Under the pieces are notes generated by a model. That model was not told the DNA's origin, made no database searches, and saw only the letters and a list, made by a program, of their open reading frames with translations. From CAZOGW01 sp964579415 (GTDB lineage Bacteria; Actinomycetota; Acidimicrobiia; Spongiisociales; UBA5794), in NCBI GenBank assembly GCA_964579415.1, contig CAZOGW010000008.1:1-44961 (forward strand): a DNA stretch of 44,961 nt, given 5' to 3'. The translations under genes and the position numbers were made by a program. Of the stretch, positions 17,725-25,402 are shown in pieces; within the stretch, counting starts at the first letter, position 1, and each line of letters starts with the position of its first letter.

Positions 17725-18671
17725 CCGCCGACCTCGTGGTGGAGACACGGGGGCTGGCCAAGCGCTTCGGGGACAAGGAGGCGGTGCGCTCCGTCGACCT
17801 GCGCGTACCCCGCCACTCCATCTTCGGTTTCCTAGGCCCCAACGGGGCGGGCAAGACCACCACGCTGCGGATGCTGGTGGGGATGCTGGCACCGAGCGGC
17901 GGCGAGGCAACGGTGCTGGGCCGGCCGCTCGGCTCCGACACGCTCGACCTGCGCCGCCGCGTCGGGTACCTGCCCCAGCAGCCCGTCTTCTATCCGGACC
18001 TGACCGCCCGCGAGACGCTGCACTACGCCGCCGGGTTCTTCTACCGGCCGGGCCCCGCGGTGGAGCGTCGCATCGACGACCTGATCGAGACCACCGGCCT
18101 GACCGGGCGGTCCGACCGGCCCGTCGGCGGCTTCTCCGGCGGCGAGCGGCAGCGGCTCGGCCTTGCCCAAGCACAGTTGCATCGTCCCGAGTTGCTCATC
18201 CTCGACGAACCGGCCGCCGGCCTCGATCCGCTGGGCCGCCGTGACGTCCTCGACCTGCTCAGGGAGCTGCGCCGGGAGACCACGGTGCTGTACTCGACCC
18301 ACATCCTCGACGACGTGCAACGGGTCAGCGACACCGTCGCCATCATCACCGACGGCAGGATGGTGGCCCACGCTCCCATCGGCGAGCTCCTCGCCGGGCC
18401 TGACGGCGCCGTCTACGACGTCACCACCCGTGGCCCGCACCGCGCCGTCGCCGCCGAACTGGCGCGCCTGCCCTGGGTCGCCGGCGTCGACATGCGTCAC
18501 GAGAACGGGCAGGCATCGTGGGCGGTGCGTGTCGATGACGAGGAGAGGGCCGACCGGGAGTTGTTGCGCACCCTCCTCGGCGACCCCGACGTCACCGTGG
18601 TCGGCTTCGGCAGGAGGACCTTCGACCTGGAAGACGTGTTCGTCCGCATCGTGGAGGAACAGGGCGCATGA
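17721..18671 (+). CDS. ABC transporter ATP-binding protein
   Basis: A 316-residue ATPase. Walker A is GPNGAGKTT (39-47), the Q-loop GYLPQQPVF, signature FSGGERQRLG, Walker B LLILDEPAAGLDP and the switch histidine lies in YSTHILDDV. A C-terminal domain of about 90 residues follows (VYDVTTRGPHR to EDVFVRIVEEQGA), as in exporters of the CcmA/NatA type. GTG 17721 overlaps the hydrolase stop; its own stop overlaps the permease start (ATGA). It energises the permease next to it; the substrate is unknown. Confidence 0.9.
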   Translation: MTADLVVETRGLAKRFGDKEAVRSVDLRVPRHSIFGFLGPNGAGKTTTLRMLVGMLAPSGGEATVLGRPLGSDTLDLRRRVGYLPQQPVFYPDLTARETLHYAAGFFYRPGPAVERRIDDLIETTGLTGRSDRPVGGFSGGERQRLGLAQAQLHRPELLILDEPAAGLDPLGRRDVLDLLRELRRETTVLYSTHILDDVQRVSDTVAIITDGRMVAHAPIGELLAGPDGAVYDVTTRGPHRAVAAELARLPWVAGVDMRHENGQASWAVRVDDEERADRELLRTLLGDPDVTVVGFGRRTFDLEDVFVRIVEEQGA

Positions 18672-19459
18672 CCACCGCCTCACTCGAACCGGTCACCACC
18701 GGCCGGGCCGGTGCCCTCAACGTGTTCCGCCACGAGGGGCGCCTGTGGTGGCGCACCTCCCGCTGGTGGCTCCAGCTCTGCTTGTGGACCGCGGTGCTCA
18801 GCCTGCTGCTGGTCGGCTTCCTCGTCATCTCGGCACAGGCGGAGGCCGCCGGCATCGAGCCGATGGGTGTCGCCGAGGTGTTCCCCCAGTACGTCGGCCT
18901 GGCGGTGTTGCTCTCCGTCGTCGGGGTGACGGTGCTCACCCAGGGCGCCATGCTCGACGAAAGGCGCAGCGGGACGCTGCAGTGGGTGCTGTCCAAGCCG
19001 GTGTCACGAGAGGCGATGCTGCTGGCCAAGTACGCCGCCCACGCGGCGCCGGTGCTCCTGGTGTTCGTCCTCGGGCCGTGGGCGGGTGTCTATGCCGTCC
19101 TGTCGTGGCGGTCCGGCGGGCCGTGGCCGGTCGCCGAGGTCACCGCCGCCGCCGGGCTGGTAGCCCTGCTGCTGCTCTTCACCCTGTCCCTGGTGCTGCT
19201 CCTGGGAACGCTGAGCACCAGCCGGGCCCTGGTGGTCGGCATCCCCATCGCCGCCGGGCTCCTCTACGACACGGTCCACGTGCTGGTGCCCGACCTCGCC
19301 GGCAGGCTTCCCCTCCCTTGGGAGCTCACCACGCTCGCCGTCGAGGCCGCCGCCGGCGAGCCGCTCACATCGGTCATCCCGGTCCTGGCCGCAGTCGCCT
19401 GGACCGCGGCCGCCATCGCCGCGGCGGCATGGAGGTTCCGCGGCGAGGAGATCACCTGA
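18668..19459 (+). CDS. ABC-2 type transporter permease
   Basis: A 263-residue membrane protein with about six hydrophobic segments, for instance LCLWTAVLSLLLVGFLVI, YVGLAVLLSVVGVTVL, APVLLVFVLGPWAGVYAVL, GLVALLLLFTLSLVLLLG and VIPVLAAVAWTAAAIAAAAW. The cytosolic loop with MLDERRSGTLQWVLSKPVSREAMLLAKY is the conserved hallmark of NatB/ABC-2 permeases (written here in pieces: MLDERRSGTLQW and LSKPVSREAMLLAKY). It starts at ATG 18668, overlapping the ATPase stop by four bases, so the three genes form one tight operon. Confidence 0.88.
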   Translation: MTTASLEPVTTGRAGALNVFRHEGRLWWRTSRWWLQLCLWTAVLSLLLVGFLVISAQAEAAGIEPMGVAEVFPQYVGLAVLLSVVGVTVLTQGAMLDERRSGTLQWVLSKPVSREAMLLAKYAAHAAPVLLVFVLGPWAGVYAVLSWRSGGPWPVAEVTAAAGLVALLLLFTLSLVLLLGTLSTSRALVVGIPIAAGLLYDTVHVLVPDLAGRLPLPWELTTLAVEAAAGEPLTSVIPVLAAVAWTAAAIAAAAWRFRGEEIT

Positions 19460-19501
19460 CGAGTCAACAGCCGAGAGAGCACAGAGAGAGGAAAGCATGA
19501 G

Positions 19502-20005
19502 ATGAGAGTGCTGGTAACGGCGGCGTCACGGCACGGCGCCACCTACGAGATCGCCGACCGCATCGGGGAGACGCTGGCGGCCCGCGGGCTCGACGTCACG
19601 GTGGCACCCCCTGAGCAGGTGGACGAGTACGGCGGGTACGACGCCATAGTCCTGGGCAGCGCGGTCTACGCCGGGCACTGGCTCAAGGAGGCGCGTCTGC
19701 TCGCCGACAGGCTCGCCGCCGATGCCGCCCGACCCCAGGTGTGGCTGTTCTCCAGCGGGCCCATCGGGGACCCGCCGAAGCCCGACGAGGACCCCGTCGA
19801 CGTATCCCTCATCTTCGAGGCGGTCGCCGCCCGCGATCACAAGGTGTTCGCCGGAAGGCTGGAGAAGGCGCGCCTCGGATTCGGCGAGAAGGCGATCATG
19901 GTGGCGCTGCGGGCACCGGAGGGCGACTTCCGCGACTGGGAGGCCATATCCGGCTGGGCCGACGAGATCGCCGATGCCCTCGCCGGCACCCCGGCGCTGA
20001 TCTAG
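19502..20005 (+). CDS. flavodoxin domain protein
   Basis: A 167-residue FMN-binding-type protein of the HemG/flavodoxin group. The N-terminal phosphate loop is ASRHGATYEIADRIGETL, where T/S-x-x-G-x-T is expected, followed by YDAIVLGSAVYAGHWLKEA and VWLFSSGPIG, which should contact the isoalloxazine ring. It is likely an electron carrier or a protoporphyrinogen oxidase-like enzyme; the substrate is unclear. Two ATGs occur close together; the first (19497) opens only a two-codon frame (ATG AGA TGA), so the second at 19502 is used, behind GAGAGAGGAAA. It follows the ABC permease by 42 bases and may be co-transcribed. Confidence 0.8.
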   Translation: MRVLVTAASRHGATYEIADRIGETLAARGLDVTVAPPEQVDEYGGYDAIVLGSAVYAGHWLKEARLLADRLAADAARPQVWLFSSGPIGDPPKPDEDPVDVSLIFEAVAARDHKVFAGRLEKARLGFGEKAIMVALRAPEGDFRDWEAISGWADEIADALAGTPALI

Positions 20006-20053
20006 CGGACCGCCAGACGTCCGGGTCAACGGAGGCACCGGCGGCATCCGCCG

Positions 20054-21043
20054 TCATTCCCAGTGTTCGGCGACCTTCTTCGAGGGCTGCACCCTGGGCG
20101 GCTCGCCCGGCATCTTCGGGTAGTGCGGCGGCCAGGGAGCGTCGCCGATGCCGTTGGACTCGTCGGCGGCGACCATCTCCAGCAGCGGCTCCAGCCGGCA
20201 CGGGATGTCGTCCATGGCGGCGGTGAGGTCGCCGGCGTCCGCCCAGCGGTCCTTGAATGTCATAATGTCCCACACCGTATGGTCGACGCCGGCGAGCTCG
20301 TCCCAGCGGAACGGCGTCGACACCAGTCCGGTCTGGCGCACCGAGTAGGCACTGGCGATGGTCTTGTCCCAGGCGTTCTGGTTGTAGTCGATGAACACCC
20401 CGGAGCGCTCCTCCTTCCACCAGGCGGTGGTGGCCAGCTCGTGGCGGCGCTCCAGTTCCCTGGCGAGGGCGAGACCGGCACGGCGCACCTGGTAGAAGTC
20501 CCATTCCTGCGCCAGCCGCACGTAGACGTGGATGCCCCGGTTCCCCGACGTCTTGGGCCAGCCCACCAGGCCCAGCTCGTCGAGTAGCTCCTTCACCGCG
20601 GCGGCGACGTCGCGCACTGCGGCGAAGTCGTAGCCGTCGGTGGGGTCGAGGTCGATGCGCAGCTCGTCGGGGTGCTCCAGGTCGTTGGCCCGGGCGTTCC
20701 ACGGGTTGAGGTCGATGCAGTTGAGCTGCGCCATCCAGATGACGTCGCCGGCGTCGAGGGGGAGGAACATCTCCCCGGGCCGCGCCGAGGGGAACCGCAC
20801 CTCGACCATGTTGCGGGCACCCCTGACGGCCCGCTTGACGAACATGGGGGCCTCGGTGACGCCGTTGTTCCAGCGCTTCAGCATGGTGGGCCGCTCCCTC
20901 ACCCCGCGCAGCGCCCCCTCGGCACACATCAGGTAGTGCTCCACGAGGTCGAGCTTGGTCCAACCCTGCTCAGGGAAGAGAACCTTGTCGGGGCTGGAGA
21001 TGCGGACCTCCCTGCCCGCCACCTCCACATGGGTCTCGCTCAC
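20054..21043 (-). CDS. stand-alone LigD-type primase-polymerase
   Basis: A 329-residue archaeo-eukaryotic primase-fold polymerase of the LigD PolDom family. Landmarks are ISSPDKVLFPEQGWTK at the N-terminus, LKRWNNGVTE, the catalytic pair in LRIDLDPTDGYDF, KTSGNRGIHVYV and KEERSGVFIDYNQNAWDKT (final landmark shortened to RSGVFIDYNQNAWDKT). No ligase or nuclease domain is attached. In NHEJ such enzymes fill gaps with ribonucleotides before ligation, often with LigC, whose gene lies upstream; no Ku gene is in the window. GTG 21043 is chosen because family similarity begins there and no good ATG exists; a longer frame to 21247 would overlap the divergent oxidase gene. Confidence 0.88.
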   Translation of the reverse strand: MSETHVEVAGREVRISSPDKVLFPEQGWTKLDLVEHYLMCAEGALRGVRERPTMLKRWNNGVTEAPMFVKRAVRGARNMVEVRFPSARPGEMFLPLDAGDVIWMAQLNCIDLNPWNARANDLEHPDELRIDLDPTDGYDFAAVRDVAAAVKELLDELGLVGWPKTSGNRGIHVYVRLAQEWDFYQVRRAGLALARELERRHELATTAWWKEERSGVFIDYNQNAWDKTIASAYSVRQTGLVSTPFRWDELAGVDHTVWDIMTFKDRWADAGDLTAAMDDIPCRLEPLLEMVAADESNGIGDAPWPPHYPKMPGEPPRVQPSKKVAEHWE

Positions 21044-21098
21044 CCGGTCAAGTATGGTCCAATCCCATGCAAGTACGGATCGCGGCGGACCGGGGACG

Positions 21099-22214
21099 AT
21101 GAGCGCATCCGCCATCGTCGTCGGCGCAGGCATCTTCGGCGTCTCGGTCGCCGACCGGCTCGCCGGGGCGGGGTGGCAGGTCGAGCTGGTGGAGCAGTAC
21201 CAGCCCGGCCACGTCCGCCAATCGAGCGGCGGCGAGTCCCGGCTCATCCGCTACAGCCACGGAACCGACGCCTGGCACTCGGCGCTGGCGTGGCAAGCGC
21301 TGGGGATGTGGCGGGAGATCGAGGAGGACACCGGCGCCGACCTGCTGTCGCCCTCGGGCCTGGTGTGGTTCGCCCGTGAGGAGGGTGGCTGGGAAGCCGA
21401 TTCGGCGGCGACCCTGACCCGGTTGGGCATCCCCTGCGAGCGGCTCACCCCGGACCGCGTCGGTGAGCTGTACCCCAGCGTCCGCACCGACGACCTCGCC
21501 TTCGGGCTCTACGAGCCGGATGCGGGTGTGCTGCGCGCAGCCGCCGCGGTGCGCACCCTGGCCGACCGGGCCCGACGCCGTGGCGCCACCCTCACCGCGG
21601 CCCGGGCCGAGCCGGCCGGGAAGGCGGTCCGCATCGGTGACGAGGTGCGTCACGCCGACGTGGTGGTGTGGGCCTGCGGGCCGTGGCTCCCCGGCGTGCT
21701 TCCCGGCCTCGCCGAGGTCACCGTCACCCAGCAGGACGTCGTCTTCTTCGGCGCCGGGCCGGAGTGGTCGTCCCCGGCGGTGCCGGCGTGGATCGATTTC
21801 GGGGTCGCCATGTACGGAGCACCCGACATCGACGGCAAGGGCTTCAAAGCCGCCCCCGACGCCGACGGGCCCCCTATCGATCCCGACAACGACGAGCGGG
21901 TCGCCCTGGCGCGCAACCTGCAGCGGGCCCGCCGCTACATGGCGGACAGGTTTCCCGCCCTCGCCGACGCCCCCGTCGTACTCACCCGGACATGCCAGTA
22001 CACCTCCACGCCCGATGCCCGCTGGATCGTGGCCCCCCGCCCCGGGGTACCGGGCCACTGGATCCTGGGGGCCGGCTCCGGTCACGGCTTCAAGCACGGG
22101 CCGGCGCTGGCCGCCTACGTCGAAGACCTCATCGAGGGCCGCCAGGCCCCCGATCCCCGCTTCGGGCTGGGACACCGCCGGGCCGGCGTCCACCTGCGCA
22201 CCAAAGGCACCTGA
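21099..22214 (+). CDS. FAD-dependent oxidoreductase of the DAO family (SolA/sarcosine oxidase-like)
   Basis: A 371-residue flavoprotein. The dinucleotide-binding motif is VVGAGIFGVSVADRLA at the N-terminus, followed by SSGGESRLIRYSHG, a segment typical of monomeric sarcosine oxidase and N-methyltryptophan oxidase. The C-terminal flavin and substrate regions are CQYTSTPDARWIV and GAGSGHGFKHGPAL. The usual flavin-linking cysteine near the C-terminus is not evident at a fixed position, so I do not claim covalent flavin. Likely oxidation of a secondary or N-methyl amine. ATG 21099 lies 55 bases from the divergent polymerase start. Confidence 0.82.
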   Translation: MSASAIVVGAGIFGVSVADRLAGAGWQVELVEQYQPGHVRQSSGGESRLIRYSHGTDAWHSALAWQALGMWREIEEDTGADLLSPSGLVWFAREEGGWEADSAATLTRLGIPCERLTPDRVGELYPSVRTDDLAFGLYEPDAGVLRAAAAVRTLADRARRRGATLTAARAEPAGKAVRIGDEVRHADVVVWACGPWLPGVLPGLAEVTVTQQDVVFFGAGPEWSSPAVPAWIDFGVAMYGAPDIDGKGFKAAPDADGPPIDPDNDERVALARNLQRARRYMADRFPALADAPVVLTRTCQYTSTPDARWIVAPRPGVPGHWILGAGSGHGFKHGPALAAYVEDLIEGRQAPDPRFGLGHRRAGVHLRTKGT

Positions 22215-22252
22215 TACCCCTCCCCGGACCGTTCACGGGTGCCGTCGCGCGC

Positions 22253-22303
22253 TCAAGGGAACAAACTTGATATCTTGACGTTCAGATTTACTGATGTTAT
22301 TCT
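22253..22303 (+). promoter_or_regulatory. promoter region of hsp20 with CTTGA half-sites
   Basis: TTGACG (22275-22280) and TATTCT (22298-22303) stand 17 bp apart, a good sigma-70-type promoter. Just upstream TCAAG (22253-22257) faces CTTGA (22266-22270), and a third CTTGA (22274-22278) overlaps the -35. The arrangement is not the HspR HAIR consensus (CTTGAGT-N7-ACTCAAG), though the half-site core is similar; a heat-shock repressor site is possible. Confidence 0.5.
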
Positions 22304-22335
22304 CGATAGAGCATTGGCCGCAAGGAGGCACAGAT

Positions 22336-22752
22336 ATGACGACCCTTGTACGATTCGACCCCTTCGAGATGATGCGCGACCTCGAGCGCGTCTTCGACGC
22401 TCCCGTCACCCCGACCCGTAGCTGGATGCCCCGCATCGACGCCTTCGACCGTGAGGGCTCTCTCGTGGTCCGCGCCGAGCTCCCCGGCATCGACCCCGAG
22501 ACCGTGGACGTCTCCGTGGAGGCCGGCGTGCTCACCATCACCGGCGCCCGCAGCTTCGAGCGCTCCGAGGACGACGGCGACTTCCAGCGCAAGGAGATCT
22601 TCGAGGGCACGTTCAAGCGGACGGTGCGCCTCCCCGAGGGCATCGACGCATCGGCGGTGAGCGCCAGCTCCAAGGACGGCATCCTCGAGGTCGTCGTTCC
22701 CAAGCGCCCCGAGGTACTCCCTCGCAAGGTGTCGATCGAGATCCAGCGGTAG
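22336..22752 (+). CDS. Hsp20/alpha-crystallin family small heat shock protein
   Basis: A 138-residue chaperone. After an N-terminal arm (RFDPFEMMRDLERVFD) comes the alpha-crystallin domain, with ELPGIDPETVDVSVEAGVLTI (shown as ELPGIDPETVDVSVE), FQRKEIFEGTFKRTVRLPEG and SSKDGILEVVVPKRPE, which includes the conserved G-x-L motif. It binds unfolding proteins and prevents aggregation. The ATG at 22336 is preferred over an in-frame one at 22294 because AAGGAGG lies at 22322-22328 and the promoter's transcription start should fall near 22310. A hairpin follows the gene, so it is probably transcribed alone. Confidence 0.92.
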   Translation: MTTLVRFDPFEMMRDLERVFDAPVTPTRSWMPRIDAFDREGSLVVRAELPGIDPETVDVSVEAGVLTITGARSFERSEDDGDFQRKEIFEGTFKRTVRLPEGIDASAVSASSKDGILEVVVPKRPEVLPRKVSIEIQR

Positions 22753-22794
22753 GGATTTCCTCCTCCCTCTCTCCGTCCCTACCTGCTGAACCAA

Positions 22795-22830
22795 GAGCGG
22801 CCCGCCCCCGAACCAGGGAGCGGGCCGCTC
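22795..22830. terminator. GC-rich hairpin between hsp20 and the PPOX gene
   Basis: GAGCGGCCCGC (22795-22805) and GCGGGCCGCTC (22820-22830) form an 11-bp perfect stem with a 14-base loop. There is no T run, so termination may need Rho or be bidirectional between the two convergent genes. Confidence 0.5.
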
Positions 22831-22858
22831 ACGCGTCTGCTGCCAACGCGGCCGATCC

Positions 22859-23245
22859 TCAGAAGCCCCTGACGAACTCCCTGTCGGGGAGGACCTTGAG
22901 GATCACCCGCTCCGACTGGACCGTGTTGGTGTAGTCATGTCCCTGGTACTTGCGGGACAGGTGGTCGATGTGAGCGCGGGCCTCGTCACCGCCCACGGTG
23001 GCGACGACCCTGCCCCGCACCTCGACGAAGCGGTAGGGCGACCCGGCGTCGAGGATCGTGACGGTGACCCGGGGGTCGCGTTCGACGTTCCTGTACTTCT
23101 GGCGGTGCCGCTCGGTGTTGATGAGGATGTGTTCCCCGTCCGAGTCGACCCACATCACGTGGGACTGGGGTTGCCCGTCCTTGAGCAAGGTGGTGAGGAC
23201 GGCGTAGTTGTCGCCGGTGGCGAGCTCGTGTGTCTTGTCATGCAT
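22859..23245 (-). CDS. PPOX-class, probably F420-dependent, oxidoreductase
   Basis: A 128-residue protein with the split-barrel flavin/F420-binding fold. Typical segments are ATGDNYAVLTTLLKDGQPQS, HVMWVDSDGEHILINT, RNVERDPRVTVTILD and RFVEVRGRVVAT. Actinobacterial members of this size usually bind coenzyme F420 and reduce or bind diverse compounds; FMN binding is the alternative. The start at ATG 23245 is just right of the heptad repeat block that separates it from the divergent helicase gene. Confidence 0.82.
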   Translation of the reverse strand: MHDKTHELATGDNYAVLTTLLKDGQPQSHVMWVDSDGEHILINTERHRQKYRNVERDPRVTVTILDAGSPYRFVEVRGRVVATVGGDEARAHIDHLSRKYQGHDYTNTVQSERVILKVLPDREFVRGF

Positions 23246-23253
23246 GGGGGAAC

Positions 23254-23298
23254 AGTATCCAGTCTCCAGTCTCCAGTATCCAGTATCCAGTATCCAGT
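23254..23298. repeat. heptad tandem repeat (AGTATCC, 6.4 units)
   Basis: Six consecutive 7-bp units: AGTATCC, AGTCTCC, AGTCTCC, AGTATCC, AGTATCC, AGTATCC, then AGT. On the other strand the unit reads GGATACT, as in other loci of this window. It lies between the divergent PPOX and helicase genes. Confidence 0.85.
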
Positions 23299-23333
23299 GC
23301 GACGTTGTGCGCTCACGCGTTACGAGTTTGCGC

Positions 23334-23354
23334 TAGAGTGCGAACACATGTTCG
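23334..23354 (+). promoter_or_regulatory. LexA (SOS) box with -10-like element, overlapping the helicase start
   Basis: CGAACACATGTTCG (23341-23354) has perfect CGAAC/GTTCG arms, and flanking TG and CA extend the symmetry. TAGAGT (23334-23339) fits the actinobacterial -10 form TANNNT. The ATG of the helicase (23348) is bases 8-10 of the box and no ribosome binding site precedes it, so a leaderless mRNA repressed by LexA is likely (inference from consensus and spacing). Confidence 0.75.
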
Positions 23355-25402
23355 CACGCATCGACGCCGCGGCGCCGCCCTGGCTTGAAGATCTCAACGA
23401 CGCGCAGCGAGCTGCGGTCGAACATGGCGACGGCCCGCTGCTGGTGGTGGCCGGTGCCGGCTCGGGCAAGACGCGGACGCTGGCGGCGCGGGTCGCCGGC
23501 CTCATCTCCCGCGGCGTCCCCGCCGAGCGGGTCCTGCTGCTCACCTTCACCCGGCGCGCCGCCGAGGAGATGACCCGCCGCGCCGGAGCCATGGTGCCCA
23601 GCCGCTCCGCCGGCCGGGTCACCGGGGGAACGTTCCACTCCGTGGCCAACCGGCTGCTGCGCCGCCACGCCCCGGCGGTCGGCCTCGACGACGGGTTCAC
23701 GGTGCTCGACCAGGGGGACACCGAGTCGTTGTTCGGCGTGGTCCGCGGCGATCTCGGCCTCGCCGAAGGCTCCAGCCGCTTTCCCCGCAAGGAGACGCTG
23801 GCCGCCGTCTACTCCCGCACCGTGAACGAGCAGGAGAAGCTCGACGTGGTGGTGCGGGAGCGGTTCCCCTGGTGCGGTGAGCAGGTCGACGGGATGCGGC
23901 GGGCCTTCGCCGAGTACCGCAGCCGCAAGCGGGAGCACAACGTCCTCGACTACGACGACCTGCTCCTCTACTGGTGGGCGCTGCTCGACTCGCCCGCCGG
24001 CGACACCGTCCGCTCCCTGTTCGACCATGTCCTCGTCGACGAGTTCCAGGACACCAACGCCCTCCAGGGCTCCATCCTCGCCCGCTTGTGCGGGCCCGAG
24101 GGCAGCCTCACCGTCGTCGGCGACGATGCCCAGGCGATCTACTCGTTCCGGGCGGCCTCGATCGAGAACATACGCACCTTCGCCGAGGCCTACCCGGCGG
24201 CGACCGTGGTGACGCTGGAGGAGAACTACCGCTCCACCCCGCAGATCCTCGCAGCCGCCAACGCCGTCATCGCCGGGTCCGCCGAGCTGTATCCCAAGGT
24301 GCTGCGTCCCACCCGTCCCGACGGGCCGCTGCCGCAACTGGTCACCGCCGTCGACGAGGCGGCCCAGGCCGACTTCGTGTGCGACACCGTGCTCGCCCAC
24401 CGCGAGGCCGGGATCCCTCTCAACGACCAGGCGGTGCTGTTCCGCGCCGCCCACCACTCCGCCGGGCTCGAGGTCGAGCTTTCCCGCCGCAACATCCCCT
24501 TCGTCAAGTTCGGCGGGCTCAAGTTCCTCGAAGCGGCCCACGTCAAGGACCTGCTGGCGCTGCTGCGCATCCTCGACAACCCCCGCGACGAGCTGGCGTG
24601 GCACCGTGCCCTGGAGGCGGTCCCCGGTGTGGGGCCGGCGACGGCGCGGCGCCTGCTCGCCATGTGCGCCGAGTGGTCCGCCGACGAGGGCTGCGACCGG
24701 CTCACCGCCTTCTGCCAGATCTCACCGGCGGTGGGGGCCGAGGCCGCAGAACCCCTGGCGGAGTTGCAGGCGGCTCTGCGCGACGCCCGGGGCACGCCGC
24801 TGTCCGAGCCGGCGCCGGCGGAGCAGATCGACCGGCTCCTCGGCTTCTGCCGCATGGTCTTCGCCCGCAACTACGACGACGCCGCGGTCCGCATCGCCGA
24901 CGTGGAGCAACTGGCCCACCTCGCCGGCCGCTACCGCACCCGCAGCCGCTTCATCACCGAGCTGACGCTGGACCCGCCGGCGTCGACGACCGAGGTGGGG
25001 CCTCCGCTGCTCGACGACGAGTACCTGGTGCTGTCCACCGTCCACTCCGCCAAAGGCGGCGAGTGGCGCGCCGTGTTCCTCATCCACGCCTCCGATGGCA
25101 ACATCCCGTCCGACATGTCGCTGAGCGAACCGGGCGGGGTGGAGGAGGAGCGGCGGCTGCTCTACGTCGCCCTCACCCGGGCCAGGGACCACCTCCACGT
25201 GTCGTTCCCGCAGCGCTACTACATCCGCCGCTTCGGCGGCGACGACCGCCACACCTACGCCCCGGTGAGCCGTTTCCTCTCCGGCGTCACCGCGCACTTC
25301 GACAGTGCCGTCGCCGGCGCACCGGACCCCGGCGCCGGCGCGGTGCCCACTGCGGGGGGCGCCGACCCTGTGGGGGACCTCCTCGATGACCTCTTCGGAT
25401 GA
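23348..25402 (+). CDS. UvrD/Rep-type superfamily 1 DNA helicase
   Basis: A 684-residue 3'-5' helicase. It has Walker A GAGSGKT (36-42), motif Ia LLTFTRRAAEEM, motif II DEFQDTN, motif III VGDDAQAIYSFRAA, motif IV ENYRST, motif V STVHSAKGGEWRAVF and motif VI LLYVALTRARDHLHV. It probably unwinds damaged or recombining DNA. The frame is open upstream, but the ATG at 23348 inside the LexA box is the natural start: upstream sequence is tandem repeat and promoter-like, and LNDAQRAAVEHGDGP begins the family homology shortly after. Its 3' end overlaps the DinB gene by 17 bases, so both should be SOS-induced together. Confidence 0.9.
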   Translation: MFARIDAAAPPWLEDLNDAQRAAVEHGDGPLLVVAGAGSGKTRTLAARVAGLISRGVPAERVLLLTFTRRAAEEMTRRAGAMVPSRSAGRVTGGTFHSVANRLLRRHAPAVGLDDGFTVLDQGDTESLFGVVRGDLGLAEGSSRFPRKETLAAVYSRTVNEQEKLDVVVRERFPWCGEQVDGMRRAFAEYRSRKREHNVLDYDDLLLYWWALLDSPAGDTVRSLFDHVLVDEFQDTNALQGSILARLCGPEGSLTVVGDDAQAIYSFRAASIENIRTFAEAYPAATVVTLEENYRSTPQILAAANAVIAGSAELYPKVLRPTRPDGPLPQLVTAVDEAAQADFVCDTVLAHREAGIPLNDQAVLFRAAHHSAGLEVELSRRNIPFVKFGGLKFLEAAHVKDLLALLRILDNPRDELAWHRALEAVPGVGPATARRLLAMCAEWSADEGCDRLTAFCQISPAVGAEAAEPLAELQAALRDARGTPLSEPAPAEQIDRLLGFCRMVFARNYDDAAVRIADVEQLAHLAGRYRTRSRFITELTLDPPASTTEVGPPLLDDEYLVLSTVHSAKGGEWRAVFLIHASDGNIPSDMSLSEPGGVEEERRLLYVALTRARDHLHVSFPQRYYIRRFGGDDRHTYAPVSRFLSGVTAHFDSAVAGAPDPGAGAVPTAGGADPVGDLLDDLFG

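Noticed and set aside
15928..18174. A 748-codon minus-strand open frame across the hydrolase-ABC genes
   Set aside because: Low-complexity Gly/Arg/Asp translation antisense to three well-supported genes.
22252..22280. HspR HAIR operator before hsp20
   Set aside because: CTTGA half-sites are present, but the inverted pair is in the opposite orientation to CTTGAGT-N7-ACTCAAG, so I only record a possible regulatory site.
23254..23298. CRISPR array
   Set aside because: Units are 7 bp and directly adjacent, without spacers.
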